Positions 7,874 through 17,161 are shown, numbered from the stretch's first letter. The stretch is 47,958 bases of DNA from an uncultured Bacteroidales bacterium (GCA_902763865.1 CACWTR010000019.1:1-47958), one strand, 5' to 3'. Notes: generated by a model from the letters alone, not told the origin. Translations and numbers: made by a program.

Positions 7874-10800
7874 ATGAAAGGCAACATATTTATCAAGCGA
7901 CCCGTGATGGCTATGTCCATAGCCATCATGATTCTGCTGGTCGGCATTATCTCATTCTCCACCCTTCCCCTGGAGCAGTACCCCGACATAGCACCGCCCA
8001 CCGTGACGGTGACTGCCACCTACACAGGTGCCAGTGCCGATGCGGTGATGAAAGCCGTCATCCAGCCCCTGGAAGAAGGCATCAACGGCGTGGAGAACAT
8101 GCTCTACATGAGCAGTACGGCAACCAACTCCGGTTCCGCCACCATCAACGTCATCTTCAAGCAGGGGACTGACCCCGACATGGCTGCCGTGAACGTGCAG
8201 AACCGCGTGAGCCGCGTACAGGGCCTGCTGCCTCAGGAAGTGACGCGCATCGGCGTCTCTACCATCAAGAGACAGACATCCTTCCTGCAGATCGACGCGC
8301 TCTGCAGCGAGGACGGAACCTACGACGAGGACTTCATCTCGAACTATCTCGACATCAACGTCATTCCGCAGATAAAGCGTGTAGAAGGCGTGGGCGACGT
8401 CATGCTGCTGGGCGGCACCTACTCGCTGCGCATCTGGATGAAGCCGGAGCTGATGGCACAGTACGACGTAGTGCCCGCCGACATCACGAATGCACTGGCC
8501 GAACAGAACCTGGAGTCGCCCGCAGGACAGCTGGGCGAGAAGCCCGTCAATGCGGCTCACGGCGACGGCATCGACAACTACTTCCAATATACCATGAAGT
8601 ACAAAGGCCGCCTCAAGGAGGTTTCCGAGTTCGAGGACATCGTGATTCGCGCCAATGCCGACGGTACCATCCTGCGCCTGAAGGACATTGCCGACGTGGA
8701 GCTGGGAGCCATCAGCTACTCCTTCCACGGCGAGGCTAACGGACATCCGGGCGTCACCTTCCTCTGCTTCCAGCTGGCCGGAGCCAACGCAAAGGCCACC
8801 AACGACCGCGTCAGCGCCAAGCTCGACGAGCTGAGCAAGGACCTGCCCAAGGGCATGAAGTTCATCAAGATGATGTCGAGCAACGACTTCCTGCTGGCAT
8901 CCATAGCCAACGTAGAGGAGACACTGCTGGTAGCCATCATTCTGGTCGTGCTGGTCGTATATTTCTTCCTGCAGGACTTCCGCGCCACCCTCATTCCCTC
9001 CATCTCCATCATCGTGTCGCTGGTAGGAACGTTTGCCTGCCTCTCCATTGCAGGCTTCACGCTGAACCTGCTCACGCTCTTCGCCCTAGTGCTTGCCATC
9101 GGAACGGTAGTGGATGATGCCATCGTCGTGGTGGAAGCAGTCCAGGCAAAGTTCGATGCCGGCTACACCAGCCCCTACGAAGCCACCAAGGACGCCATGA
9201 GCGACGTGACGATGGCCGTCATCTCCTGTACCTTCGTCTTCATGGCAGTGTTCATCCCCGTCAGCTTCACAGGCGGCACGTCGGGCATCTTCTACACACA
9301 GTTCGGCGTAACGCTGGCTACGGCAGTCGGCCTGTCCTGCGTCAGCGCACTGGTGCTCTGCCCCGCCCTCTGCGCCATGATGATGCGTCCGGCCAGCGAG
9401 GAAAGGCGCAAAGGCTTCTTCGGAGCCATCAACTACCGCACCCGTCTCGCCTACGAAGCCACCTACACCGCCATGATGGAGAAATACACACGCATCCTGC
9501 GCCGCATGGTTTCGCGCAAGCTGAGATACTACGTCAGCTTCGGAGCACTGGCAGTAGCCGTGGTAGGCATGCTCTTCTTCGCAGGACACCTGCCCGGCGG
9601 ACTCGTTCCCAGCGAGGACCAGGGCGTCTGCATGATGAACGTGAGCGCCGTCCCCGGCAGCAACCTGGCTACAACCTATGACGTGATGAACAAGGCACAG
9701 AAAATCATCGAGGAAGTGCCCGAAGTCAACGACTACACCAAGGTGGCCGGCTACGGATTCATGTCCGGACAGGGAACATCCTACGGCATGTCCGTCATCC
9801 GACTGAAGCCCTGGGGAGAACGACAGTACGGAATAGGCTTCGGACTCTTTACCCTGGTCCTGCTCGCCTTCATCGTCTCTGTCATCGTCTCCGTCAAGAG
9901 CCTCATCAGCAAGAAAGGTATCGTCAAGAAGATACTGATAACCGTGTGCCTGGGAGCCGTGACTGCCGTGGCATGCATGAATTACCACCCCATCGACAAT
10001 ATGTTGAGTTCGAGCACAATGGTTGCTAACGCAAAGCTCAACGCACGTCTGCTGAAAGAGATTCCCGAGGCGCAGTGCTTCGTCTTCGAGCCAGGCATGA
10101 TCCCCGGCTACGGCATGGGCTCCATCGAGCTCCAGCTGCAGGACAAGACCGGTACGGCGGACAAGGCTCTCTTCTTCGACTACACCAAGCAATTCATCGC
10201 CCGTCTGAGCGAACACCCCGAAGTGGGACGCTGCATCACGACCTACGAGCGCAACTTTCCGCAGTTCGAAGTGGAGGTAGATGCTGCCCAGTGCAAACGC
10301 GCCGGCCTTTCGCCCACGGCAGTGCTGAACGCCCTTGCCAGCTACTGCGGCGGCTCCTACGTCAGCAACATGAACCAGTTCTCGAAGGTCTATCGCGTCA
10401 TGCTGCAGAGCAATCCGCAAAGCAGGACCACGGAGGGCGACCTGAACAACATGTTCGTCCGCAACCAGGGACAGATGGCACCGCTAAGCCAGTTCGTGAA
10501 GCTGAAGCCCGTACTCGGCCCCGCGATAGACAACCGCTTCAACCTCTTCAGCTCCATCTCCGTGAACGTGGCAGCAGCAGCCGGCGTCAGCAACACCGAG
10601 GTGATGAAAATCATCGAGCAGGTGCACAAAGAAGTGTTCCCCGAAGGCTACAGCTATGAGTTCGGCGGCATGGCCCGCGAAGAGGCACAGACCATTGGCA
10701 GCTACGACACGTACCTCACCTATGCCATCTGCGTCATCCTCATCTTCCTCATCCTGAGCTGTCTCTACGAAAGTTTCCTCATTCCCTTCGCCGTCATCCT

Positions 10801-11362
10801 TTCTGTTCCGGCTGGTCTGATGGGAACATACGGATTCGCCTGGCTGTGGAACACCGGCTTCAACTGGACCATATCGATGGACGGACAGCCCATGCCCATA
10901 GGACGCGTACTTTTCATGGGGCAGATTGAGAACAACATCTACCTGCAGACAGGTGTCATCATGCTTATCGGCCTGCTGGCCAAGACAGCCATCCTGATTA
11001 CGGAGTTTGCCTTGGAACGCCGCCGCAAGGGTATGGGCATCGTCGAGGCCGCCTTTGCAGCTGCCGAGGCTCGTCTGCGCCCCATCCTTATGACGGTCCT
11101 CACCATGATATTCGGCATGATTCCCCTTGTCTTTGCCACCGGAGCCGGAGCCAACGGCAACCGCACCATCGGCATCGGTGTAATAGGCGGCATGTCGGTG
11201 GGAACACTCGCCATCCTGTTCACTGTGCCCCTCTTCTTCATCATCTTCGAATACCTGCAGGAAAGGATTCGCCCCGTCATGCACGAAGAGGCCGACCAGC
11301 AGTTCCTTCAGGAGCGTGAACGTTCACAAAGAGAGAAGGCAGAAAGAGAAAAAGAAGTATGA
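7874..11362 (+). CDS. RND efflux pump permease (HAE1/AcrB family) with an extra two-helix insertion
   Basis: Proton-driven trimeric inner-membrane pump; 1162 residues against about 1040 for AcrB. Family landmarks are present: N-terminal FIKRPVMAMSIAIMILLVG, the PIS(FL)TGGTSGIFYTQFGVTLATAVG region, LVLAIGTVVDDAIVVVE with the paired aspartates in TM4, and PMIPGYGMGSIELQLQD in the porter domain. After LKPWGERQ there is an insertion of about 63 residues (652-714) with two hydrophobic stretches, GLFTLVLLAFIVSVIVSV and ILITVCLGAVTAVACM. Typical AcrB proteins lack these. The C-terminus has a charged Glu/Arg tail. The stop overlaps the next start by 4 bp. Confidence 0.93.
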   Translation: MKGNIFIKRPVMAMSIAIMILLVGIISFSTLPLEQYPDIAPPTVTVTATYTGASADAVMKAVIQPLEEGINGVENMLYMSSTATNSGSATINVIFKQGTDPDMAAVNVQNRVSRVQGLLPQEVTRIGVSTIKRQTSFLQIDALCSEDGTYDEDFISNYLDINVIPQIKRVEGVGDVMLLGGTYSLRIWMKPELMAQYDVVPADITNALAEQNLESPAGQLGEKPVNAAHGDGIDNYFQYTMKYKGRLKEVSEFEDIVIRANADGTILRLKDIADVELGAISYSFHGEANGHPGVTFLCFQLAGANAKATNDRVSAKLDELSKDLPKGMKFIKMMSSNDFLLASIANVEETLLVAIILVVLVVYFFLQDFRATLIPSISIIVSLVGTFACLSIAGFTLNLLTLFALVLAIGTVVDDAIVVVEAVQAKFDAGYTSPYEATKDAMSDVTMAVISCTFVFMAVFIPVSFTGGTSGIFYTQFGVTLATAVGLSCVSALVLCPALCAMMMRPASEERRKGFFGAINYRTRLAYEATYTAMMEKYTRILRRMVSRKLRYYVSFGALAVAVVGMLFFAGHLPGGLVPSEDQGVCMMNVSAVPGSNLATTYDVMNKAQKIIEEVPEVNDYTKVAGYGFMSGQGTSYGMSVIRLKPWGERQYGIGFGLFTLVLLAFIVSVIVSVKSLISKKGIVKKILITVCLGAVTAVACMNYHPIDNMLSSSTMVANAKLNARLLKEIPEAQCFVFEPGMIPGYGMGSIELQLQDKTGTADKALFFDYTKQFIARLSEHPEVGRCITTYERNFPQFEVEVDAAQCKRAGLSPTAVLNALASYCGGSYVSNMNQFSKVYRVMLQSNPQSRTTEGDLNNMFVRNQGQMAPLSQFVKLKPVLGPAIDNRFNLFSSISVNVAAAAGVSNTEVMKIIEQVHKEVFPEGYSYEFGGMAREEAQTIGSYDTYLTYAICVILIFLILSCLYESFLIPFAVILSVPAGLMGTYGFAWLWNTGFNWTISMDGQPMPIGRVLFMGQIENNIYLQTGVIMLIGLLAKTAILITEFALERRRKGMGIVEAAFAAAEARLRPILMTVLTMIFGMIPLVFATGAGANGNRTIGIGVIGGMSVGTLAILFTVPLFFIIFEYLQERIRPVMHEEADQQFLQERERSQREKAEREKEV

Positions 11363-12762
11363 GACCTATAAGACTTATAAGACCTATGAGACCTATAATT
11401 AAAGCAGTAATTTCAGCCCTGCTCTTGAGCAGCTGCGGACTCTACAAGAGCTATGAACGCCCGGGCGACATCATCACCGACGGCATCTACGGCAACATGC
11501 AGACAGCCGGCGACAACAGCTTGGGCGACCTGAAGTGGCGCGACATCTTCACCGACCCGACGCTGCAGGAGCTCATCGAGCGTGGCCTGCGGCAGAACAG
11601 CGACATGAAGAACGCCGACCTGCGCATCAAGGAGGCCGACTACGCGCTGCAGTGCGCCAAACTCGCCTATATACCCAGCTTCTACTTCAATCCAAGCGGA
11701 AACATCAGCAAGATATGGGACACCTACGACCGTAACGACTATGCCACGAGCAAGACCTATTCCCTGCCCATTCAGATGAGCTGGCAGGTAGGTAGCCTCG
11801 GCTCGCTGCGCAACCAGAAGAAAAAGGCCGAGGTGTCGCGCGAACAGCTCCGCAATGCCAAGCAAGCTATCCAGGCACAGCTCGTGGCAAGCATCGCTTC
11901 GATGTACTACAACCTTGCCATGCTCGACGAGCAGCTTGTGCTGACGAAACAGACGGAAGAGAACTGGGGCAAGTATCTCGAGATGCAGAAGCAGCTCATG
12001 GAGGCCGGACAGGGCAACATGGCAGCCGTGGCAAGCATTGAAGCCACCTACTACAGCATCTCCACCGCCATCATCTCCATCGACAACAGCATCCACGCCA
12101 TCACGAGTGCTCTGTGCACCCTTCTGGGCGAGACTTGCGACCACATTGACAGGAACTCACTCGCCTCATTCCGTACTCCCGAGGTGTGCGCCACGGGATT
12201 GCCCATCACCATTCTCGACCGTCGGCCCGACGTGCGCGCTGCAGAGCTCAAGCTGGCCGCTGCCTTCTACGACAAGAACATTGCCCTGAGCGGTTTCTTC
12301 CCGAAGATTACGCTCTCTGCCACCGGACAGTTCACGAACACGGCGGGTGCAGTCATCAACCCCGGCGTCTTCATCGGAGCAGCCGTGGCAAGCCTGGCTC
12401 AGCCTATCTTCGACAATGGACGCATCCGTGCACAGTACAAGGTGTCGAAGGCTGAACTGGAAGCTGCCAAGAACGACTTCCAGCAGGCGGTCATTGTTGC
12501 CGGCAACGAGGTGAACCTGGCTATGGACGACATCTATGTATCGAAGGAGATGCAGGAACTTCTCGACAAGCAGGTTGATGCACTGACCCGCGCCCTCGAT
12601 GCTACGCAGAAGCTCTACCAGAACAGCGGTACAAACTACCTGAACGTCATCACGGCACAGAACTCGCTGCTCTCTGCCCAGATGGATCAGATATCCAACC
12701 GCATGGATGCCATCAGCGCCACCATCAACCTCTATCAGGCGCTGGGCGGCGGAGCTGAATAA
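11359..12762 (+). CDS. Outer-membrane efflux channel lipoprotein (TolC/OprM, NodT type)
   Basis: Third part of the tripartite pump. The 467-residue product has a lipobox LSSC (C26) and two OEP repeats, each with long helices and strands. Recognisable segments are LKWRDIFTDPTLQELIERGLRQN, the ITILDRRPDVRAAELKLAAAFYD hallmark near residue 280-300, and GVFIGAAVASLAQPIFDNGRI. It shares an ATGA overlap with the pump gene, so translation is coupled. Its first codons are a 9-bp tandem repeat giving RPI-RLI-RPM-RPI; M10 (11386) is an alternative start that would remove most of the repeat. A strong hairpin terminator follows. Confidence 0.92.
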   Translation: MRPIRLIRPMRPIIKAVISALLLSSCGLYKSYERPGDIITDGIYGNMQTAGDNSLGDLKWRDIFTDPTLQELIERGLRQNSDMKNADLRIKEADYALQCAKLAYIPSFYFNPSGNISKIWDTYDRNDYATSKTYSLPIQMSWQVGSLGSLRNQKKKAEVSREQLRNAKQAIQAQLVASIASMYYNLAMLDEQLVLTKQTEENWGKYLEMQKQLMEAGQGNMAAVASIEATYYSISTAIISIDNSIHAITSALCTLLGETCDHIDRNSLASFRTPEVCATGLPITILDRRPDVRAAELKLAAAFYDKNIALSGFFPKITLSATGQFTNTAGAVINPGVFIGAAVASLAQPIFDNGRIRAQYKVSKAELEAAKNDFQQAVIVAGNEVNLAMDDIYVSKEMQELLDKQVDALTRALDATQKLYQNSGTNYLNVITAQNSLLSAQMDQISNRMDAISATINLYQALGGGAE

Positions 12763-12782
12763 AAGCCACCAAGAGCCATAAC

Positions 12783-12835
12783 GCAGGAAGCCCCTCTCTG
12801 CACTTCGACGTGCCGGGAGGGGCTTCCTGTTTTCT
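12783..12835. terminator. Bidirectional terminator between the efflux operon and GH92
   Basis: CAGGAAGCCCCTC (12784-12796) pairs perfectly with GAGGGGCTTCCTG (12817-12829) and is followed by TTTTCT. It lies between convergent genes and may serve both. Confidence 0.75.
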
Positions 12836-12876
12836 GCGGCAATCCTCAGGGGGAGTCTTGGCGCGATGCCGCTGTG

Positions 12877-15198
12877 TCAGTTCTTGGCAGGCTTCTTCAG
12901 CATGGTCAGCTCCATCGTTCCGCCCTTGACAACGTCGCGGAACTTGATGCTTCCAGTCGTCGTGGTCTCGCCGTTGATGAGCTTTTCAGGCTGAACATAG
13001 ACGTTCTTCTTGCTGTTGTTCCGGGCTGTGATGACAAACTCGCGGCCCTTGTAGTACTGCGGGTTGAGCTGGATGACGGCTTTATCGAAGATGGGGCTGC
13101 CGATGGAGAAGGAGGGATCCGGGGAGGTGAGTCCATCGACGGCAAAGAGGCCGAGGGCTGCCATCACGTACCATGCGCCGAGCTGTCCCTGGTCCTCGTC
13201 CTGTCCGTAGCCATAGCCGTGGATGCCGTCGGTGCCGTAGAACTCATCGCAGATAGCACGCACCCACTTCTGCGAGAGGTCGGGACGGCCGCTGTGGTTG
13301 AAGAGCCAGGAGATGTGGAGACAGGGTTGATTGCCCTGATTGTAGTAAGTTCTCAGGCCGGCAAAGGCATCAATCTCCTTGCCGCCCGAGAAGATTTGGG
13401 GCTGTGAGGCAACGAAGATGTCGTTCAGACGTTTGTTGAACTCGTCCTTGCCCACCTTGGCAATGAGTTCTTCGGGAGTGTGAGGCACGTAGAAGGTGTA
13501 TTGCACGGCATTGCCCTCCTGGAAGCCTCGCCACACCTGCATGGGGTCGAAGTTTGCGATGAATTCTCCGTTCTTGAGCCGGGGATGCATGTAGCCTGTC
13601 TTCTCGTCGAAGATGCGCTCCCAGCCGCGGGACATCCACATGAGCCTGTCTAAGTACTCTGTCTTGCCGAGGCTCTTTGCAAACATGGCAGTGGCATAGG
13701 CGGAGAAGGAGTACTCGAGGGTGTGGGAGCCGGAGAAGTAGAAGTCTTCGCCCCGCTCACCGGGATTCTTGTGGGGCGCATAACCGAGCTCCACGAAGTC
13801 GGCTGTGTCATCCTTTCCTGCGCCTTCCGGCCTGTTCTCGCCGTCGAGTTCGTTCTTCAGGCAAGCGTCGTAGGCAAGTTCGAGGTCGAAGTCGCGGATG
13901 CCGCACTGATAGGCTGCATCAATCATCAGGGGGAGCTGGTTGGTGCCTACGCCGGAGACGTACTTCGAGTTGGCGAGTCCGTCGGCAAGCCAGCCGCAGT
14001 CCTCATACTCCTGCAGCGTGGAGGAAACGAATTCGGAGAGAAGGTCCGGATAAGCCAAGGCCCAGAGCTGCGTCAGGTTCCACTGGCCGCCCCACATGGC
14101 GTCGGTGTTGAACATGTGATGCTTCGGCACTCCGTGCTCCAAAGGCACCTGTCCGATGGTGCCGTCATGCTTGGGGTAAGCTCCGTTCACGTCGCTCATG
14201 ACGCCGCGGCCCAGCAGGGCGTGGTAGAGGCCGGTGTAGAACTTCTTGAGGTCGTCCTCGTTCTTGCCTTCCACGCGGATGCGTCCCAGCGCTTCCCCCC
14301 AAATCATCTGCGAGGCATCGCGGGCCTGGTCGAAGCTGACGCCTGTTGCCTCGGCCTTGAGGTTGATACGGGCGTTCTGGACGGAGGTGTAGCTGATGCC
14401 CACCTTGACAGTTATCTGTTCGTCGGGTTTGGTGACGAAGTTGAGGTAGGCACCGGCTCCTACGCCGTGGGCATAGGTCTGGCCTTCGTGGATATCATCG
14501 CCGTTGAAGGTGCCGAAGACTGTGGATTTCTTGTCGGTAACGGCAGAGAAGTAGATGCGCTGGTCGGCACCGGGCTGGTACTTCTTAATGTATTCCGGAC
14601 GCGTAATGACCCATCCTTCTACGGTTCCGTCCTCGTTAATCCAGACTTCTGCATCCTTCACCTTTCCGCTCTCGCCCTGCTGGTGGCCGATGTCGAAGAT
14701 GAGGTGGGACGTCTGCGTCTCGGGATAGGTGAAGCGCAGGAAGGCGACGCGCTGGGTGGCCGTCACCTCTGCGTTGATGTCATAATCCTGCAGCAGGACC
14801 TGATAGTAGCCTGCCGTGGCGTACTCCTCGTCGTGGCTGTAGGCGGAACGATAGCCGCGAGGCCCTGTTCCGTCGGGTTTACCGGGAGTGGTGAGCAGGA
14901 GTCCGGTGGAGGGAGCTACGGTGATGCCGCCAACCTGGAACTCGTGGGTGCAGACGAAGCCCTCGATGGACGTGTCGCGATAGTCGTAGCCTGTGGCCTG
15001 CCAGCCGTCGGCATTGCCCAGCGAGCCGTTGGTGGATGGACCGGGCTTTGCCATTCCGAAGGGCATAGACCCCGGAGCAAAGTGGAAGGAACGACAGTGA
15101 GCCGTACCGATGCGCGGCTCTACGTAGTCGGTCAGCCTCTCGGCTTGCACAAGGAGCAAGGAGCAGGAGGCAAGAAGCAGAAAGAGAAGTCTTTTCAT
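12877..15198 (-). CDS. Secreted GH92 family enzyme with Gln at the acid position
   Basis: GH92 enzymes are calcium-dependent exo-alpha-mannosidases. The 773-residue product has a signal peptide ending near VQA (about residue 19). The N-terminal DYVEPRIGTAH...FHFAPGSMPFGMAKPGPS and GYDYRDTSIEGFVCTHEFQVGG segments, WGGQWNL, and the C-terminal GYGQDEDQGQLGAWYVMAALGLF with catalytic-base aspartates are all GH92 hallmarks. The normal GNEP motif, whose Glu is the general acid, reads GNQP here (Q624). Known enzymes with this change act on mannose-1-phosphate diesters, which need no acid; that activity is inferred. The upstream ATG at 15276 lies before the promoter, so 15198 is used. It stands alone, with its own promoter. 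Confidence 0.9.
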   Translation of the reverse strand: MKRLLFLLLASCSLLLVQAERLTDYVEPRIGTAHCRSFHFAPGSMPFGMAKPGPSTNGSLGNADGWQATGYDYRDTSIEGFVCTHEFQVGGITVAPSTGLLLTTPGKPDGTGPRGYRSAYSHDEEYATAGYYQVLLQDYDINAEVTATQRVAFLRFTYPETQTSHLIFDIGHQQGESGKVKDAEVWINEDGTVEGWVITRPEYIKKYQPGADQRIYFSAVTDKKSTVFGTFNGDDIHEGQTYAHGVGAGAYLNFVTKPDEQITVKVGISYTSVQNARINLKAEATGVSFDQARDASQMIWGEALGRIRVEGKNEDDLKKFYTGLYHALLGRGVMSDVNGAYPKHDGTIGQVPLEHGVPKHHMFNTDAMWGGQWNLTQLWALAYPDLLSEFVSSTLQEYEDCGWLADGLANSKYVSGVGTNQLPLMIDAAYQCGIRDFDLELAYDACLKNELDGENRPEGAGKDDTADFVELGYAPHKNPGERGEDFYFSGSHTLEYSFSAYATAMFAKSLGKTEYLDRLMWMSRGWERIFDEKTGYMHPRLKNGEFIANFDPMQVWRGFQEGNAVQYTFYVPHTPEELIAKVGKDEFNKRLNDIFVASQPQIFSGGKEIDAFAGLRTYYNQGNQPCLHISWLFNHSGRPDLSQKWVRAICDEFYGTDGIHGYGYGQDEDQGQLGAWYVMAALGLFAVDGLTSPDPSFSIGSPIFDKAVIQLNPQYYKGREFVITARNNSKKNVYVQPEKLINGETTTTGSIKFRDVVKGGTMELTMLKKPAKN
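15149..15186 (+). repeat. GGAGCAAGGAGCAGG-type repeat in the GH92 signal peptide
   Basis: Repeated (G)GAGCA(A/G)G words on the plus strand encode, on the minus strand, the hydrophobic core LLLASCSLLL of the GH92 signal peptide. The same repeat family occurs at about 6765-6804 and 24241-24270. Confidence 0.6.
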
Positions 15199-15232
15199 AA
15201 AAATAATATGTATTAAATGAACATTTCTGTTG

Positions 15233-15262
15233 CAAATGTACAAAGAAAAAAGGGAATAGCAA
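15233..15262 (-). promoter_or_regulatory. Promoter of the GH92 gene at 12877-15198
   Basis: On the minus strand TTG (15262-15260) and TACATTTG (15240-15233) are 19 bp apart. The leader is about 35 nt and AT-rich. This supports the start at 15198. Confidence 0.7.
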
Positions 15263-15350
15263 TCATTCTGACACACATTTTTCTAAAAAGCGCGGTTTGG
15301 GGCACGGCTGTACGACGTTTGGCGAGGGAGAGAACGACCCGCGGCGGATG

Positions 15351-15457
15351 CTTACCCATCGCGATGGGTTCGTTGCTTCATCGCGATGGAGTGATTGCTT
15401 CATCGCGATGAAGCAATTGCTTGTTCGCGATGAAGCAATCAACACGTCGCTATGGTC
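15351..15457. repeat. Five-unit tandem array of 22-bp palindromes
   Basis: The core TCGCGA (last copy TCGCTA) starts at 15359, 15381, 15403, 15425 and 15447, an exact 22-bp period. The best unit is a perfect palindrome with arms TTGCTTCA and TGAAGCAA around the core. Units abut with no unique spacers. It lies 81 bp beyond the flippase stop codon and upstream of the GH92 promoter. Short ORFs run through it on both strands but look like by-products of the repeat. The rest of the 15199-15537 gap holds the GH92 promoter and nothing else I recognise. Confidence 0.85.
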
Positions 15458-15537
15458 CGCTCGACAACACGCGGTCTGGGGGGGATGAAGTCAGGACTCT
15501 CTCCATAGGGATTCAAGGGGGAGAAACGGTTTCGTCT

Positions 15538-17052
15538 TCAGCTTCTGAACTTGCGAAGCAGATACTTGGCGCAGCTTGAGCGGTGGAACAGCTGATAAAG
15601 GCTCAAGCCGGACGATGCCAGGAAAGCGATGCCGCCAGCGATATATTTCTCTTCGGGGGAAGGCGACACGAGATAGCAGTACTCCACGGCCACGACCAGA
15701 CAGACAAACTGACCGACACAAAAGAGCAGCGTGCTCCTGCGGAAGGAGAAGCCGTAGCGGAAATGGCAGTAGAGGAAATACACGACGACGTCGTACAAAG
15801 CTCCGGCGGAGAAAGCGATGCCCGCTCCAAGCAGTCCCAGCATGCCGTAGAGCCACCAGAAGAGCAGCCCGAACAGCAGGACGAAGCAGACCTCAAGCAC
15901 AAGGTAGGCGATGCTGTGACCTTTCGCCAGAATGCTGTAGCCCATAGGGAGCGAGATGCAACGCAGGAGGGTATAGAACACCGAAAGCGTGGCCATGCCC
16001 GTGACCACCAGGAACTCATCTACATAGAGCACCTGCAGAACGATGGGCATCAGCATGACAAGCAACACGAGGAAAGGCGAGATGAGAAGCGTGCAGACAT
16101 CAATCTGCTGGTTGATGGTCTCGTTCATCCTTCGGGTGTCGCGGTTGACTGCCGAGAGGCGCGGGAAATAGTCGCTCTCGAGTGCCAGGAAGACGAGTCC
16201 CGAATAGCCAATCATCAGCTGCCATCCGGCATTATAGTGCCCCAGCTCCTTCATGGTGTGCTGGGCCAAGATGATGGCCGGGATAATCATTCGCAGGCTG
16301 GAGTTCGCCACACCAGCCAGGACGTAGGGGATGCCGACCTTGATGAGCGGTAATCCCTCCGTGAAGGTCCTTGCCGACATGGGCTTCACCCTGTACGGTA
16401 CCAGTCGGAGCGAGAAGGACAAATGCACGGCTGCCGACAGGAACCCGCAGGCTATCAGGCCGACGATGACGCCCCTGATGCCCAAGACATAATACAGGGG
16501 AATGGTGCAGAGCAGTGTCCCGACGGCCAGGATCGTCTCGATGATAGCCACTTTGCGCACTTGCCTGAGCCCTTTCAGGATGGCGCACTCGCCCTCGGCA
16601 ATAATGTTGCTCACCGCTACGAGCGAGACGAGCATTACGGCGGGCCAGCGGGTCCAGTCGTGCTCGAAGAAGAAATAACTGATGAGGGGCGAGAAGAAGA
16701 GGCAGATGAACACGGAGAGCAGTGCCGTCCAAAGCACCCAGGTGCGGATGACCATCACCTGATGTTCAATCTCCTCGACGCTGCCCTTCTCGAAGAGCTC
16801 GCTGGTCTGCCGCGTCGCATTCAGGGGGATGCCCATCGAGCTGGCACTGTTCAGGAACTCGAAGACCGAGTTGTAAGCGGATATCAGACCCATGCCCCAG
16901 CCTCCGAGGAGGTAGGAGGTGAGCTTCAGCCGCAGGGCACTGACCATCATCTTCAGCCCTTGCACTCCGCCGAAGACACCGGTATATTTCAGCACATGGT
17001 CGTAGGAGGTGTCCTTCGTCTCAGCATTGTGCAGGTTTCCGAGTTTGCTCAT
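15538..17052 (-). CDS. Wzx-like lipid-linked oligosaccharide flippase (MOP superfamily)
   Basis: The 504-residue product is a polytopic inner-membrane protein with roughly 12-14 hydrophobic segments. The N-terminal VFGGVQGLKMMVSALRLKLTSYLLGGWGMGLISAYNSV pattern resembles polysaccharide exporters of the RfbX/Wzx group. It probably moves undecaprenyl-linked glycan units across the membrane. The frame is open to 17202, but the stretch before ATG 17052 crosses the promoter, so 17052 (MSKLGN) is chosen. It diverges from a glycosyltransferase 110 bp away, which suggests a shared surface-polysaccharide role. No polymerase gene is next to it. The substrate is unknown. Confidence 0.85.
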   Translation of the reverse strand: MSKLGNLHNAETKDTSYDHVLKYTGVFGGVQGLKMMVSALRLKLTSYLLGGWGMGLISAYNSVFEFLNSASSMGIPLNATRQTSELFEKGSVEEIEHQVMVIRTWVLWTALLSVFICLFFSPLISYFFFEHDWTRWPAVMLVSLVAVSNIIAEGECAILKGLRQVRKVAIIETILAVGTLLCTIPLYYVLGIRGVIVGLIACGFLSAAVHLSFSLRLVPYRVKPMSARTFTEGLPLIKVGIPYVLAGVANSSLRMIIPAIILAQHTMKELGHYNAGWQLMIGYSGLVFLALESDYFPRLSAVNRDTRRMNETINQQIDVCTLLISPFLVLLVMLMPIVLQVLYVDEFLVVTGMATLSVFYTLLRCISLPMGYSILAKGHSIAYLVLEVCFVLLFGLLFWWLYGMLGLLGAGIAFSAGALYDVVVYFLYCHFRYGFSFRRSTLLFCVGQFVCLVVAVEYCYLVSPSPEEKYIAGGIAFLASSGLSLYQLFHRSSCAKYLLRKFRS

Positions 17053-17072
17053 ATATTCGTCCGTTGGGGCTG

Positions 17073-17080
17073 CAAAGATA
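17073..17080 (-). promoter_or_regulatory. -7 element for the flippase
   Basis: Minus-strand TATCTTTG followed by GCAG is 21 bases before the start at 17052. I could not place a good -33 element. It lies close to the divergent glycosyltransferase promoter at 17125-17132, so the two may interact. Confidence 0.55.
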
Positions 17081-17124
17081 CGAAATAATTTGGTATTGGA
17101 AGTCAAAGATTGCAGATTATTTTG

Positions 17125-17132
17125 TACTTTTG
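17125..17132 (+). promoter_or_regulatory. -7 element for the glycosyltransferase
   Basis: TACTTTTG followed by GCAG lies 30 bases before the ATG at 17162. The -33 region is not convincing. Confidence 0.55.
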
Positions 17133-17161
17133 CAGCAGAAACGGCAAACAGCAGACAGCAG

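Noticed and set aside
15351-15457. Possible CRISPR array
   Set aside because: Units are contiguous palindromes of 22 bp with no unique spacers and no cas genes nearby.
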